64,000 bases of DNA from CBDBZL01 sp031399025 (GCA_031399025.1 JANNOJ010000022.1:62001-126000), one strand, 5' to 3'; shown: positions 8,457 to 16,755, counted from the stretch's first letter. A program made the numbers and translations. The notes: generated by a model not told the origin, from the letters alone.

Positions 8457-9385
8457 TCCGACCCCGGTTTGCCCGACTGGTGGCATTGGCGGCGCTTGCC
8501 TGCGCATCCGCCTGCGTCCCGGCCACCGAAATCGACCCGCGACCCCCTGAGGTGGCGGGGCCGGCCGCGGCGGGCCCGGCGCCGGGCCGGGGGAGCCCCG
8601 CGCCACTCTCGCAGGCGCCCGGCGGCCCGGCCAGCTTCGTCTTTGCCGGCGCGCTCGAGCAGGGCGGCTGGATCAGGGGCCAGACACCCGCCGGCACGAG
8701 GGCCGCGCGGCTGGGCGAACAGGCGCTGGCGTTGGACGAGGCGGGCCGGTTCTTCGCCGCCTTCGATCGCGATGCAGGGCCGAACGCGCAATTGGTGGCC
8801 ACGTTGGCCGACGGCAGGACCATCGCCAGCGCGGTCACGGTGGCGCCGCGGGCGTGGAACATCGAACATATCGACGCGGCTCGCACGCCTGGCGGCGCTG
8901 GCGAGGCATTCATGGCGCGCCGGCGGCCGGAACTCGCGCGGATCGCCGCGGCGCGCGCGGTGGAGACCGGCAGCACGGGTTGGCGGCAGGATTTCGCCTG
9001 GCCGGCGACGGGTCGAATTTCGGGCCGGTTCGGCGCGCAGCGGATCTATCGCGGCGAGCCGGGCAGCTACCATACGGGCCTCGATATCGCCGGTGCGACC
9101 GGCACGCCGTTCGCCGCGCCCGCCGACGGGGTGGTGGTGCTGGCGGCCGAGACGCCGTTCAGCCTGGAGGGTTATCTGCTGATCATCGACCACGGCCAGG
9201 GTCTCAACAGCGCCTTCCTCCACTGCTCCCAGATCGCCGTGCGCGAAAGCCAACGGGTGATGCAGGGGCAGATGATCGGCCGGATCGGCGCCACCGGCCG
9301 GGCGACCGGGCCGCACCTGCACTGGAGCCTGATGTGGCGCGCCAGCCGGCTCGATCCGCTGTTGTTTACCGGGCCGATGCCATGA
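8453..9385 (+). CDS. M23-family metallopeptidase, lipoprotein
   Basis: The product is predicted to be a lipid-anchored periplasmic peptidoglycan peptidase or amidase activator. The N-terminus LVALAALACASAC is a signal peptide with a lipobox; the lipidated cysteine would be about residue 21. A Pro/Gly/Ala-rich linker follows, then a beta-rich middle domain and a C-terminal LytM/M23 domain with YHTGLDIAGA (H-x3-D zinc ligands) and GPHLHWSLMW (H-x-H). All expected zinc ligands are present, so the enzyme may be active rather than a degenerate activator. GTG at 8453 overlaps the DUF2093 stop and is the start that leaves an intact signal peptide. Confidence 0.88.
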   Translation: MIRPRFARLVALAALACASACVPATEIDPRPPEVAGPAAAGPAPGRGSPAPLSQAPGGPASFVFAGALEQGGWIRGQTPAGTRAARLGEQALALDEAGRFFAAFDRDAGPNAQLVATLADGRTIASAVTVAPRAWNIEHIDAARTPGGAGEAFMARRRPELARIAAARAVETGSTGWRQDFAWPATGRISGRFGAQRIYRGEPGSYHTGLDIAGATGTPFAAPADGVVVLAAETPFSLEGYLLIIDHGQGLNSAFLHCSQIAVRESQRVMQGQMIGRIGATGRATGPHLHWSLMWRASRLDPLLFTGPMP

Positions 9386-9403
9386 TCCAGGCCGCTGCCG
9401 CAG

Positions 9404-10393
9404 GTGCGCGGCACGCGGCCGGCGCGGATCGTTAGGCTGCGCCGGCGAACCCGGTGGGTGCTGCTGGCTTTGCTCGCGGCCCTGCTCGCACCCCTCTCCT
9501 GGCTGCGCACGAGCGTGCCATTGGACCGGACCGCGCGCCTGGATATCGTGCCCGTGCCGTTCGACCCGCCGCGCAACTGGCCAGCGGGGCTGACGCTCGA
9601 GGGGGTGTGGGAGCTTGCCGACCCCCACCTGTATTTCGGCGGCTACTCGGCGTTGATGCTGCGCGGCGAGGGCCGCGCGCTCGCGCTCTCCGACCGGGGC
9701 GAGACCCTGGCCTTCACCCTGCCCGGTCGGGGTCTGGCTGAGCCGATCATGGCGGCGATCTCGCCTCACCCGCGTCAGGGCGGCGCGCTGCAGGACATCG
9801 AATCGGCCACGAGCGACCCGGTGACCGGCCGCATCTGGTTAGGCTATGAGCAGGTCCACGCCATCCGCCGCTTCGCGCCCGATCGGGCCGGCGACTCAGG
9901 GGGCGATCAGGTCGCTTGGCCGCCGCAGATGCGGCTATGGCCGGAAAACAGCGGCCCGGAGGCGATGGTCCGGTTGGCCGATGGCCGGTTTGTGGTGCTG
10001 GGCGAGCGCAGCGGGACGGGCCTGCTGTTCGCCGGCGACCCGGTAGACGGCGCGCCGGCGCTCGAGTTTTCGGCCAGCTACCCCGGCGATTACCGGCCGA
10101 CCGACGCCGCACAGCTGCCCGACGGTCGGTTATTGGTGCTGGCGCGAGGCGTGGTGCCCGGCTGGCCGGCGTTCCGCAGCCTGCTGCTGGTGGGCGAGCT
10201 GGACGACATGGGCGCGGATCGGGTGTGGCGGCCGCGGCTTCTTGCCCGGCTCGACGGCGCGTTGCCGAGCGAGAATTACGAAGCGCTGGCGGTGGCGCCC
10301 ACCGCTGGCGGCCTGGTGATCTGGGTGATGTCGGACGACAATCTGGGCACGTTCCAGCGCACGCTGCTTGCCAGGCTGCGCTGGCGGCAATGA
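9404..10393 (+). CDS. Esterase-like activity of phytase family protein
   Basis: This 329-residue protein begins with a basic segment and one hydrophobic anchor (about residues 14-34, WVLLALLAALLAPLSWL) and continues as a periplasmic beta-propeller-like domain. Segments such as GGYSALMLRGEGRALALSDRG, QDIESATSDPVTGRIWLGYE and SENYEALAVAPTAGG match PF13449, named esterase-like activity of phytase. Substrate is unknown for most members. GTG at 9404 lies 18 bases after the M23 gene, which suggests one operon. Confidence 0.8.
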   Translation: MRGTRPARIVRLRRRTRWVLLALLAALLAPLSWLRTSVPLDRTARLDIVPVPFDPPRNWPAGLTLEGVWELADPHLYFGGYSALMLRGEGRALALSDRGETLAFTLPGRGLAEPIMAAISPHPRQGGALQDIESATSDPVTGRIWLGYEQVHAIRRFAPDRAGDSGGDQVAWPPQMRLWPENSGPEAMVRLADGRFVVLGERSGTGLLFAGDPVDGAPALEFSASYPGDYRPTDAAQLPDGRLLVLARGVVPGWPAFRSLLLVGELDDMGADRVWRPRLLARLDGALPSENYEALAVAPTAGGLVIWVMSDDNLGTFQRTLLARLRWRQ

Positions 10394-10433
10394 GGTGAGG
10401 TGGTGCGGACCGGGCGCATCTCACCCGATCAGC

Positions 10434-10724
10434 TCAGGCAGCCGGCTGCGAGGCCTTGCGCAGTTCGCGCTTCACCTTGAGCGCGGCCGGCGAAAGCTGG
10501 TCGTCGCCGGTCTTCAGCAGCCAGTTGTCGAGGCCACCGTTGTGCTCCACCGAGCGCAGGCCGTGGGTCGACACGCGGAACGAGAAGCTGCGATCGAGCT
10601 TCTCGCTCATCAGCGTGACATTGTGCAGATTGGGCAGGAACACGCGCTTGGTCTTGTTGTTGGCGTGGCTGACGTTGTGGCCGACCTGGCGGCTCTTGCC
10701 GGTCAGTTCGCAGATGCGCGACAT
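10434..10724 (-). CDS. rpmB: 50S ribosomal protein L28
   Basis: The 96-residue protein is L28 of the large ribosomal subunit. MSRICELTGKSRQVGHNVSH, ANNKTKRVFLPNLHNVTL and FSFRVSTHGLRSVEHNGG are classic. The longer alphaproteobacterial form with an extended C-terminal helix is seen. It lacks the paired cysteines of zinc-binding L28 forms, so it is a C-minus type. It is monocistronic and diverges from tadA. Confidence 0.97.
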   Translation of the reverse strand: MSRICELTGKSRQVGHNVSHANNKTKRVFLPNLHNVTLMSEKLDRSFSFRVSTHGLRSVEHNGGLDNWLLKTGDDQLSPAALKVKRELRKASQPAA

Positions 10725-10873
10725 GGCGATGCTTTCTCGTTCGAGACGGTTGATCAGGGTGCAGCGGGTGCTGGAAGGCCGCGCGCATAGCGGTGGGGCC
10801 GCCGCCAGTCAAGCAAGCGGGCGGCTCGGCCGGCGTTGCGGGCGCGCGGCCGAGCGGCTAGCGGCGCAGGGAG

Positions 10874-11329
10874 ATGACCCGCTGGCCCATCCCCCCGCCC
10901 ATGCAGCGCGCGCTTGCCCTGGCGGGGGAGGCGGCGGCCGCGGGCGAGGTGCCGGTGGGCGCGGTCGTGGTGCGCAATGGCGGGGTCCTGGGCGCCGCGC
11001 ACAACGCGCCGCGCGCTCTGGCCGATCCCACGGCCCATGCCGAGATCCTGGCGCTGCGCCAGGCCGCGCAGGCGCTCGGCAGCGAGCGGCTGGAGGGCTG
11101 CCAAGTGTGGGTCACGCTCGAACCGTGCGCCATGTGCGCCGGCGCCATGGTCCATGCCCGGATCGCCCGGCTGTACTACGGCGCGGCCGACCCGAAGGGC
11201 GGCGCGGTGGTGCATGGCGCGCGGGTGTTCGCCCAGCCGCAATGCCTGCACCGGCCGGAAGTGTACGGCGGGATCGGCGAGGGAGAGGCGGCCCGATTGC
11301 TGCGGGAGTTCTTCCGCGAACGACGCTAG
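10874..11329 (+). CDS. tadA: tRNA adenosine(34) deaminase
   Basis: TadA converts adenosine 34 to inosine in the wobble position of tRNA-Arg(ACG). The 151-residue protein has the cytidine-deaminase fold: PTAHAEILALR supplies the zinc histidine and catalytic glutamate (HAE), and LEPCAMCAGAMVHARI supplies the two zinc cysteines (PCxxC). The length suits a stand-alone bacterial enzyme. The four bases at its 3' end overlap the convergent membrane-protein gene. A guanine deaminase is the main relative, but the motif context fits TadA. Confidence 0.93.
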   Translation: MTRWPIPPPMQRALALAGEAAAAGEVPVGAVVVRNGGVLGAAHNAPRALADPTAHAEILALRQAAQALGSERLEGCQVWVTLEPCAMCAGAMVHARIARLYYGAADPKGGAVVHGARVFAQPQCLHRPEVYGGIGEGEAARLLREFFRERR

Positions 11330-11751
11330 CGGTCGCGACGATTTGCCGCCGCGAACCACGGTGCCGCGGCTGGAGTGAAGAGCAGCGTGCCGCCAGCCAG
11401 CGAGAGCAGGAAGGCGGCGAGCGGCAGCGGTTCGACCAAGCTGCGGGTAGCCCAGTCGCGCACCAGGCTGAGCGCCTGAACCACCACCATGAGCGGGATG
11501 AACCAGCGCGCCAGCCTGCTGGCGAACAACCAGACGAGCGCCACGGGTATCAGCGCGATCGTCAGGCGCGCGCAGATGACAACAATGGTGAGGTCACGAT
11601 CGACCGGGATGGCGGGGAATGCGGCGACGAGATCGGCCTGGGTCGCCTCCAGCCGGCTGATCCGGTACACGAAGCTGAGCGCGGCCTGGGCGAGGAACAG
11701 GGCGGCAGATAGGCCGATCGTTGCCGGCCGCGGCCCGCGAGTGAGTCTCAT
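11326..11751 (-). CDS. Small inner-membrane protein of unknown function
   Basis: From ATG at 11751 the protein has 141 residues and four predicted membrane segments (roughly ATIGLSAALFLAQAALSFVY, LTIALIPVALVWLFA, WFIPLMVVVQALSLV and LPLAAFLLSLAGGTLLF). No family is recognised. An in-frame ATG further upstream (11832) would run into nadC. It starts 10 bases after the nadC stop and is probably cotranscribed with it. Confidence 0.65.
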   Translation of the reverse strand: MRLTRGPRPATIGLSAALFLAQAALSFVYRISRLEATQADLVAAFPAIPVDRDLTIVVICARLTIALIPVALVWLFASRLARWFIPLMVVVQALSLVRDWATRSLVEPLPLAAFLLSLAGGTLLFTPAAAPWFAAANRRDR

Positions 11752-11761
11752 CGCCGGCGAT

Positions 11762-12637
11762 TCACAGGGGGGTGAAATCAAGACCGATATCGGCGGCGGG
11801 CGCGCTCTGGGTGAGACGGCCGACCGAGACATAGTCGACGCCCGTCGCGGCGATGGCCCCGATCGTTTCCAGCGTCACGCCGCCCGAGGCCTCGGTCTTC
11901 GCCCGGCCGGCGACGAGCGCGACCGCCTCGCGCAGGGTGGCTGAGTCCATGTTGTCGAGCAGCAGGTGGTGGGCGCCGGCCGCGAGCGCCGGGGCGATCT
12001 GGTCGAGCCGGTCCACCTCGCAGATGATCCGCGCCACGCCCGCCGCCCGCGCTCGGCGGACGGCCTCGGCGACATCGCCGGCGACCAGGATGTGGTTGTC
12101 CTTGATCATCGCTGCATCCCACAGGCCCATGCGGTGATTGGTCGCGCCGCCCATCCGGGAGGCATATTTCTCCAGCGCGCGCAGGCCCGGGATGGTCTTG
12201 CGGGTATCGAGCAGGGTGCACCGCGTCTGGCCCCCGGGAACGCCCATCGCCGCGACATAGGCGGCCGTGAGCGTGGCTATCCCCGAGAGGTGCTGCACGG
12301 TGTTGAGCGCGCTGCGCTCGGCGGTGAGCAGCGCGCGGGCATTGCCGGCGAGCCGCATGAGGCTGGCGCCCGCCGGCACCGTTTTGCCCTCCGCCGCCAG
12401 CAGGTCGATCGCCATGCTCGGGTCGAGGTGGCGGAAGAAGGCGGCGGCGAGCGGCAGGCCGGCGACGGTGATCGCGTGGCGGGCCTCCATCACGCCGGCA
12501 AAGCGCGCCTCGGCCGGGATGACGCTCTGCGCGGTGACATCGCGCCCGCCGCCAGGCAGGCCGGTGCCGAGATCCTCGGCGAGCGTTTCGCGCACGAACG
12601 CAGCGAGGTCGAAGCCGGGTAATTCCAGTCGCATCAC
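11762..12637 (-). CDS. nadC: Nicotinate-nucleotide pyrophosphorylase (carboxylating)
   Basis: NadC turns quinolinate and PRPP into nicotinate mononucleotide, linking de novo synthesis to NAD. The 291-residue protein has the expected order: LAEDLGTGLPGGGRDVTAQS near the N-terminus, then ERSALNTVQHLSGIAT, TRKTIPGLRALEKYA and NHRMGLWDAAMIKDNHI, followed by ICEVD and LLLDNM in the barrel, and EASGGVTLETI and DYVSVG at the end. All are core motifs. No nadA or nadB lies beside it. A palindromic repeat follows upstream of its start. Confidence 0.95.
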   Translation of the reverse strand: MMRLELPGFDLAAFVRETLAEDLGTGLPGGGRDVTAQSVIPAEARFAGVMEARHAITVAGLPLAAAFFRHLDPSMAIDLLAAEGKTVPAGASLMRLAGNARALLTAERSALNTVQHLSGIATLTAAYVAAMGVPGGQTRCTLLDTRKTIPGLRALEKYASRMGGATNHRMGLWDAAMIKDNHILVAGDVAEAVRRARAAGVARIICEVDRLDQIAPALAAGAHHLLLDNMDSATLREAVALVAGRAKTEASGGVTLETIGAIAATGVDYVSVGRLTQSAPAADIGLDFTPL

Positions 12638-12642
12638 GGGCT

Positions 12643-12732
12643 CCGCTCGTCCTGAGCTTGTCGAAGGATCGCTTTTGGTTGGTCCGCAGAGCTAGTTGAA
12701 AAAGCGGTCCTTCGACAAGCTCAGGACGAGCG
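12643..12732. repeat. Large palindrome with CTTCGACAAGCTCAGGACGAG arms split by a short loop
   Basis: The left arm at about 12645-12676 (CTCGTCCTGAGCTTGTCGAA then GGATCGCTTTT) is the near-perfect reverse complement of the right arm at about 12699-12730, with about 22 bases between. The core is the palindromic sequence scattered through many sphingomonad genomes. Transcribed, it would form a long hairpin upstream of nadC. It may be a REP/MITE-like element rather than a terminator. Confidence 0.85.
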
Positions 12733-13415
12733 AGTTGGGGAGCCTTCCCCCGAACGGTCGCAGCACGGCCCGCCGACGCGGCGGCGACCGGCGCAAGGCC
12801 GTCGTGTTCGTGAGGCTTTTTGAAGGCCTGCACCGGCCACCGCTTCCCAGCCATCATCCAGCTCGCCGCAGCCGTCATCAACTCACGCTAGGATCTGCCC
12901 ATTCCCTAGGGCAGGCGTCGCGCTGTGGTTAGGCCAGGTCGATGACAATGCCTGCGACATTGACCAGCTGGGCCGCAAGCTCTGGGAACTCATTATCGCC
13001 GCCAGCCTACCGCGCTCACCTGTCGCTCGCCGTCTCGTGTCGAACACATGGCGCAGGAGCCGATCAAGCGCCTGACTGCCTGGATCGCGCGCACGACCTG
13101 CTTCGTCCCCGCCAGGCGCGCAGGGCCGGCCCGCTTCGCTGGCGATCCAATATCCATACTGCCCGCGCCTCATGACGATCACCGCGTTTACAGCGGTCGC
13201 ATTCGCGTCGCGATGAGGAGGTGCAATCCAACCTGCGCGGGCAGCTGGACGGCTCGATCACCAATGATTGGCAGCAGAGCGGGCTAGTGGCCACTCTCAC
13301 CATGATTGTCCGCGCTTTGCCACTGACGCTGCCGGGGAGGGGTTGGGCCGGGGAGGGGTTGGCTGGCGGGCGTTCAACGCAGCCGTCCAAAGCGCCCGCC
13401 TTGCCGGCGCCCGAT
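12733..13415. other. Gene-free stretch between a palindrome and nusG
   Basis: No convincing gene is seen on either strand in these roughly 680 bases. One plus-strand stretch near 12935-13010 (DDNACDIDQLGRKLWELIIA) has protein-like texture but no start, no continuation and no family that I recognise, and may be a decayed gene. A 16-base tandem repeat lies at 13331-13362. No rplK or other ribosomal gene follows nusG, although that order is common. Confidence 0.5.
13331..13362. repeat. Two perfect tandem copies of GCCGGGGAGGGGTTGG
   Basis: Copies lie at 13331-13346 and 13347-13362. They sit about 55 bases downstream of the nusG stop in gene-free DNA and resemble the G-rich halves of repetitive intergenic elements. 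Confidence 0.9.
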
Positions 13416-13952
13416 CTAGCGGACCAGTTCGACCTGCTCGAAATCCAGTTCCACCGGCGTCGCGCGGCCGAAGATGGAAACGCTGACCTTGACCTTGGTC
13501 TTGTCGAAATCCAACTCTTCCACCAGCCCGTTGAAGCTGGCGAAGGGCCCCTCGAGCACCTTGACCTGGTCGCCGATCTCGTAATCGACGCTGACTTCCT
13601 TCTTGGGCGAGGCCTTGGCCTCGGCCACCCCGCCGAAATAGCGCGCGGCCTCCTTGTCGGAGATTGCCTGCGGCTTGTTGCCCGCGCCCAGGAAGCCGGT
13701 CACTTTGGGGGTGTTCTTGACCAGATGGTAGACATCGTCGGTGAGGTTGAGCTTGGCGAGCACGTAGCCCGGCATGAACTTGCGCTCGGCTTGCACCTTC
13801 TTGCCGCGCTTGACTTCGGTCACGGTCTCGGTGGGCACCTCGACCTGCTCGACCCCGTCCGCCAGGCCGAGGCGCTCGGCCTCGGCGATGATCGAATCGC
13901 GGACCTTGTTCTCGAACCCCGAATATGCGTGAATGATGTACCAACGGGCCAT
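13416..13952 (-). CDS. nusG: Transcription termination/antitermination factor NusG
   Basis: NusG binds RNA polymerase and links it to Rho or to the ribosome. The 178-residue product starts at ARWYIIHAYSGFENKVRDSI (NGN domain), with FMPGYVLAKLNLTDDVYHLV and TPKVTGFLG, and ends with a KOW domain (YEIGDQVKVLEGPFASFNG). ATG at 13952 is chosen because MARWYIIHAYSG is the family start; 13 extra codons upstream overlap secE. It is the second gene of a secE-nusG pair. Confidence 0.97.
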   Translation of the reverse strand: MARWYIIHAYSGFENKVRDSIIAEAERLGLADGVEQVEVPTETVTEVKRGKKVQAERKFMPGYVLAKLNLTDDVYHLVKNTPKVTGFLGAGNKPQAISDKEAARYFGGVAEAKASPKKEVSVDYEIGDQVKVLEGPFASFNGLVEELDFDKTKVKVSVSIFGRATPVELDFEQVELVR

Positions 13953-13987
13953 CTTGGTCTCTCTACCTGACTGCAGGACGGTGGCGG

Positions 13988-14245
13988 TCACAGCAGCGAC
14001 AGCAGCCAGCGCACCGCGGCGCCGAACAGCGAATCCACGCCGAGGAAGAACAGCGAGAGGATCAGCACCAGGATCCCCACGAAGATCGCCGTCCGTACGG
14101 TCTCCTCGCGGGTGGGCCAGACCACCTTGGCCGTTTCCGCGCGTACCTGGCGGATGAACTCGCCCGGAGACGTCCTTGCGGCCCCCCGGGGCGGGGTTGC
14201 TGCTAGCGGCGCTCGGCCGACCGGTGTCCTGTCATCCTGCGCCAT
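13988..14245 (-). CDS. secE: Preprotein translocase subunit SecE
   Basis: SecE is the small clamp subunit of the SecYEG channel. The 85-residue product has the single-membrane-segment form: a cytoplasmic amphipathic helix (SPGEFIRQVRAETAKVVWPT) followed by REETVRTAIFVGILVLILSL and FFLGVDSLFGA. VVWPTREET is the family hallmark. It lies 35 bases upstream of nusG in the conserved order. Confidence 0.95.
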   Translation of the reverse strand: MAQDDRTPVGRAPLAATPPRGAARTSPGEFIRQVRAETAKVVWPTREETVRTAIFVGILVLILSLFFLGVDSLFGAAVRWLLSLL

Positions 14246-14540
14246 ATCGCGCGCCCTGAGCCTCGTCCATTGCCACTGCCCGCTTCCGCCACAGGTCCTT
14301 CGCCGCCCCGATCGCGGTGGATCGGGAGGGGCGCTGCTGCTCCGATGTCGGAAGACGAGGGTCTACCTAGGCGCTGCGGCGATCGATGGCAAGTCCGGGG
14401 GCGCCGGTTCAGCGCTGGTGCTGCGGGTCGTGCTGCCGGACCTGCGACCATGGATAGTGGAGCGCCTCAGGCTCCTCCCGATGCTAAAGACCATACCTGC
14501 TGGAACGGCCCCAAGGTCAGCCAAACGGGCCGGCTCCCGC

Positions 14541-14690
14541 TTAGCGGCGGCCGAACAGGCGCTGGAACAGGCTCGGCTCTTCCATCGGCTGGATCGGGCC
14601 GTGGGCCATGTAGCGGATGCTCGCATCGCGATGGGCCCGCGGCTGAGTCCAACTGTCGGGGCGGGAACTGCGGTAGCTGTAACTCGACAT
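14541..14690 (-). CDS. Small basic protein of unknown function
   Basis: ATG at 14690 gives a 49-residue protein rich in Ser, Tyr and Arg, with SYRSSRPDSWTQPRAHRDAS then RYMAHGPIQPMEEP and a closing LFQRLFGRR. It resembles short uncharacterised proteins of sphingomonads, but I cannot name a family. The ribosome site is weak. Upstream in-frame codons extend the frame to 14804 but look non-coding. About 290 bases separate its end from the secE start and hold nothing else that I recognise. Confidence 0.5.
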   Translation of the reverse strand: MSSYSYRSSRPDSWTQPRAHRDASIRYMAHGPIQPMEEPSLFQRLFGRR

Positions 14691-14851
14691 GGCGGCGTCC
14701 GGAATGATTGCGTTCTGGCGCTTGGAATGAACGTTTCGTCGAGCAGTTCCCCAACGTGTGCCCGGAATTGTAGTCAAGCTGCGACCTGTGCAATGATGCA
14801 ACACAATGCCTCAGTGAACCGCCCGCGGGTCTAGCCCGCGAGGCGGGCCAG

Positions 14852-14896
14852 CTGGCGATACTTTCGCAAGGAAACTGGCGATACCTTCGCAAGGAA
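14852..14896. repeat. 22-base direct repeat beside tRNA-Trp
   Basis: CTGGCGATACTTTCGCAAGGAA at 14852-14873 recurs with one change (T to C) at 14875-14896, separated by a single A. The second copy ends one base before the encoded CCA of tRNA-Trp, so the array sits just downstream of the tRNA. Each unit contains GCGA and TCGC arms that could pair. A CGCGGG-TCTAG-CCCGCG hairpin lies just beyond it at 14824-14840. Confidence 0.85.
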
Positions 14897-14897
14897 T

Positions 14898-14973
14898 TGG
14901 CAGGGGTGACAGGATTCGAACCCGTGGCCCTCGGTTTTGGAGACCGATGCTCTACCAGCTGAGCTACACCCCT
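14898..14973 (-). tRNA. tRNA-Trp (anticodon CCA)
   Basis: On the minus strand AGGGGTG at the 5' end pairs with CACCCCT near the 3' end, followed by discriminator G and an encoded CCA. The D arm contains AGCTCAGCTGGTAGAGC, the anticodon stem-loop is TCGGTCTCCAAAACCGA with CCA anticodon, and the T arm has GGTTCGAATCC. The total is 76 bases. tRNA-Trp upstream of secE-nusG is a common arrangement. Confidence 0.97.
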
Positions 14974-15071
14974 GCGGGTCGAAGTTGCGCGTCTATCGCC
15001 GGGGGCCTGGCTTGGCAAGCGAGGAAGGCCTTGGTGGCGGGCGGTGGGCATGTGTTAGAAACCGCCTCGTC

Positions 15072-15824
15072 ATGCACGCGCCCGCGCCCCAGGTCATCAA
15101 CCCGCAGCTTCTCCTGAGCGCCTATCGCAGCGGCATCTTCCCGATGGCCGATGGCCGCACCGACGAGGAGATCTTCTGGATCGAACCGCGCGAGCGGGCG
15201 ATCATCCCGCTGGATGGCTTCCGCCTATCGCGCTCGCTTGCCAAGACCCTGCGGCAGGAGCGCTTCCGGGTCACCTGCGATGCCGATTTCGCCGCGGTGA
15301 TCGAGGCCTGCGCCGAGCCTCGGCCCGAACATCCCGAGACCTGGATCAGCCGGCGTATCGAAGCCAGCTACCTGGCGTTGCATGCGCAGGGCCAGGCGCA
15401 TTCGGTCGAATGCTGGCGGGATGGCGGGCTGGTGGGCGGGCTGTACGGGGTCGCCTTCGACCGCGTGTTCTGCGGCGAGAGCATGTTCAGCCGCGAACCC
15501 GATGCCTCCAAGGTGGCGCTGGCCTGGCTGGTGGCGATGATGCGGCGCGCGGGATACCTGCTGCTGGATTGCCAGTTCATGACCCCGCACCTCGCCTCGC
15601 TCGGCGCGGTGACGATCTCGCGTGATGACTACCTCGCCCGCGTCGCCCAAGCAGGTGAGCGGTTGCCGCGCTGCACGCTGCCCGAAAGCTATGCCTCGTT
15701 GGTCGCCCCCGCCGCCGCCGGTGCGGAAGGCTCCGGCCCGTCCTCTGACGGCTCAACCGCCTCCTCCGCCGCCTCCTCCTCCTCGGGGAAGCTCATCGCG
15801 CAGTCCTTGACCCAGACGTCGTAG
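15072..15824 (+). CDS. aat: Leucyl/phenylalanyl-tRNA-protein transferase
   Basis: Aat adds Leu or Phe to N-terminal Arg or Lys of proteins, marking them for ClpAP in the N-end rule. The core is complete: INPQLLLSAYRSGIFPMAD, IFWIEPRERAIIPLD, ETWISRRIEASYLALHAQG, HSVECWRDGGLVGGLYGVA, FCGESMFSREPDASKVAL and LLDCQFMTPHLASLGA. ATG at 15072 gives 251 residues. Normal family members end soon after LPESYASL; here about 40 more Ser/Ala-rich residues follow, and this tail is simply the complement of the DUF2155 gene's coding end. Confidence 0.93.
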   Translation: MHAPAPQVINPQLLLSAYRSGIFPMADGRTDEEIFWIEPRERAIIPLDGFRLSRSLAKTLRQERFRVTCDADFAAVIEACAEPRPEHPETWISRRIEASYLALHAQGQAHSVECWRDGGLVGGLYGVAFDRVFCGESMFSREPDASKVALAWLVAMMRRAGYLLLDCQFMTPHLASLGAVTISRDDYLARVAQAGERLPRCTLPESYASLVAPAAAGAEGSGPSSDGSTASSAASSSSGKLIAQSLTQTS

Positions 15825-16282
15825 ACCGGGTGCTCGACCACGTTGAGGCTCGGCGAATTGCGGAACAGCCAGCCGGAGAACACGCGCATCCAGCGCGGCT
15901 CCGTATCGACGTCGGGGCGGTCCGCGACGAACACCTGGACGAAGGCGCCGGTCTCGGGCGGGCTCTCCCACGGCGCGGTACGCTCGCACGCGGCGAGCCG
16001 CAGCACGACATCGCCCACCCGGCGCGACTCGCCCGGCGAAAGCTCGATATCGCGCGAAATGTTGTTACGCTTGTTGAGCAGGCCCAGCGTCGCGACCCGT
16101 TCGGCCAAGGGCGTGCCCAGCGTCGCGCCGGCGGGCGTGACGGGCGCAGCGGGGGGGCGCGAAAGCTCCTCGGGCACCTCGGTCTCCTCCGCCTCGGTTT
16201 CGGGGGCGGCCTGGTTGCAGGCGGCAAGTAGCAGCAAAGCGAGAACCGCGCCGCCATGCGGGGCGGCAACCCGGGTCCTCAC
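15689..16282 (-). CDS. DUF2155 domain lipoprotein
   Basis: GTG at 16282 overlaps the NDUFA12 stop (GTGA) and gives 197 residues. An N-terminal hydrophobic stretch ending LLLLAAC is a lipobox. The DUF2155 domain spans about residues 65-160: ELSPGESRRVGDVVLRLAAC, then GAFVQVFVADRP, VFSGWLFRNSPSLNVVEHPV and YDVWVKDC. The tail is very acidic (EEEEAAEEAVEPSEDG). Function is unknown; members are alphaproteobacterial and usually sit by the complex I assembly-type gene found here. The last 136 bases are antisense to the 3' end of aat. Confidence 0.85.
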   Translation of the reverse strand: MRTRVAAPHGGAVLALLLLAACNQAAPETEAEETEVPEELSRPPAAPVTPAGATLGTPLAERVATLGLLNKRNNISRDIELSPGESRRVGDVVLRLAACERTAPWESPPETGAFVQVFVADRPDVDTEPRWMRVFSGWLFRNSPSLNVVEHPVYDVWVKDCAMSFPEEEEAAEEAVEPSEDGPEPSAPAAAGATNEA

Positions 16283-16677
16283 GCGTCGGGCGTCCACGCT
16301 TCGTAATCGCCGGTGGCCCGGGCCCGGCGCCCGCCCCGCTCGAGCGCCCCGCGCGGTCGGTAGGCGGTGAGCGTGCCGGTGACGTTGGGCGTGTAGTCCG
16401 TTTCCCACACCCGCGGCGGCGGCAGATGGCTTTCGGGCAGTGCGTCGTACGCGCCGTGCAGCCAGCCATGCCATTCGGCGGGCACGCGGCTGGCATCGTT
16501 GGCCCCGGCATAAATCACCCAGCGCCGCACCCGGCCATCACCCGTTTGCTTCTTCGAACGGTAGTACTTGTTGCCCTGCGCGTCGGTGCCGACTTGCTCG
16601 CCCTTCAGCGCGGTGAACAGCGAGGTGCCGATCGTCGCGCCGTCCCACCAGGTGAAGATCTTCTTCGCGATGCCCAT
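16279..16677 (-). CDS. NADH:ubiquinone oxidoreductase accessory subunit NDUFA12 family
   Basis: The 132-residue protein is the bacterial counterpart of mitochondrial B17.2. Diagnostic segments are IFTWWDGATIGTSLFTALKG, VGTDAQGNKYYRSK, RRWVIYAGANDASRVPAEWH and GWLHGAYDALP, and WETDYTPNVTGT near the end. It is found in alphaproteobacteria as a peripheral part of complex I. ATG at 16677 begins at MGIAKKIFTWW, the family start. It is followed by the DUF2155 gene with a four-base overlap. Confidence 0.93.
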   Translation of the reverse strand: MGIAKKIFTWWDGATIGTSLFTALKGEQVGTDAQGNKYYRSKKQTGDGRVRRWVIYAGANDASRVPAEWHGWLHGAYDALPESHLPPPRVWETDYTPNVTGTLTAYRPRGALERGGRRARATGDYEAWTPDA

Positions 16678-16755
16678 GGCGCGCGCAGTAGCCGCTGCCC
16701 CCGCGGGCACGCAAGCGGGATCACCTCCCGGGGCCTATCATCGGCCCGGCATCGA

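Noticed and set aside
12935..13300. Possible decayed gene in the gap before nusG
   Set aside because: A short protein-like segment exists but with no start, end or recognisable family.
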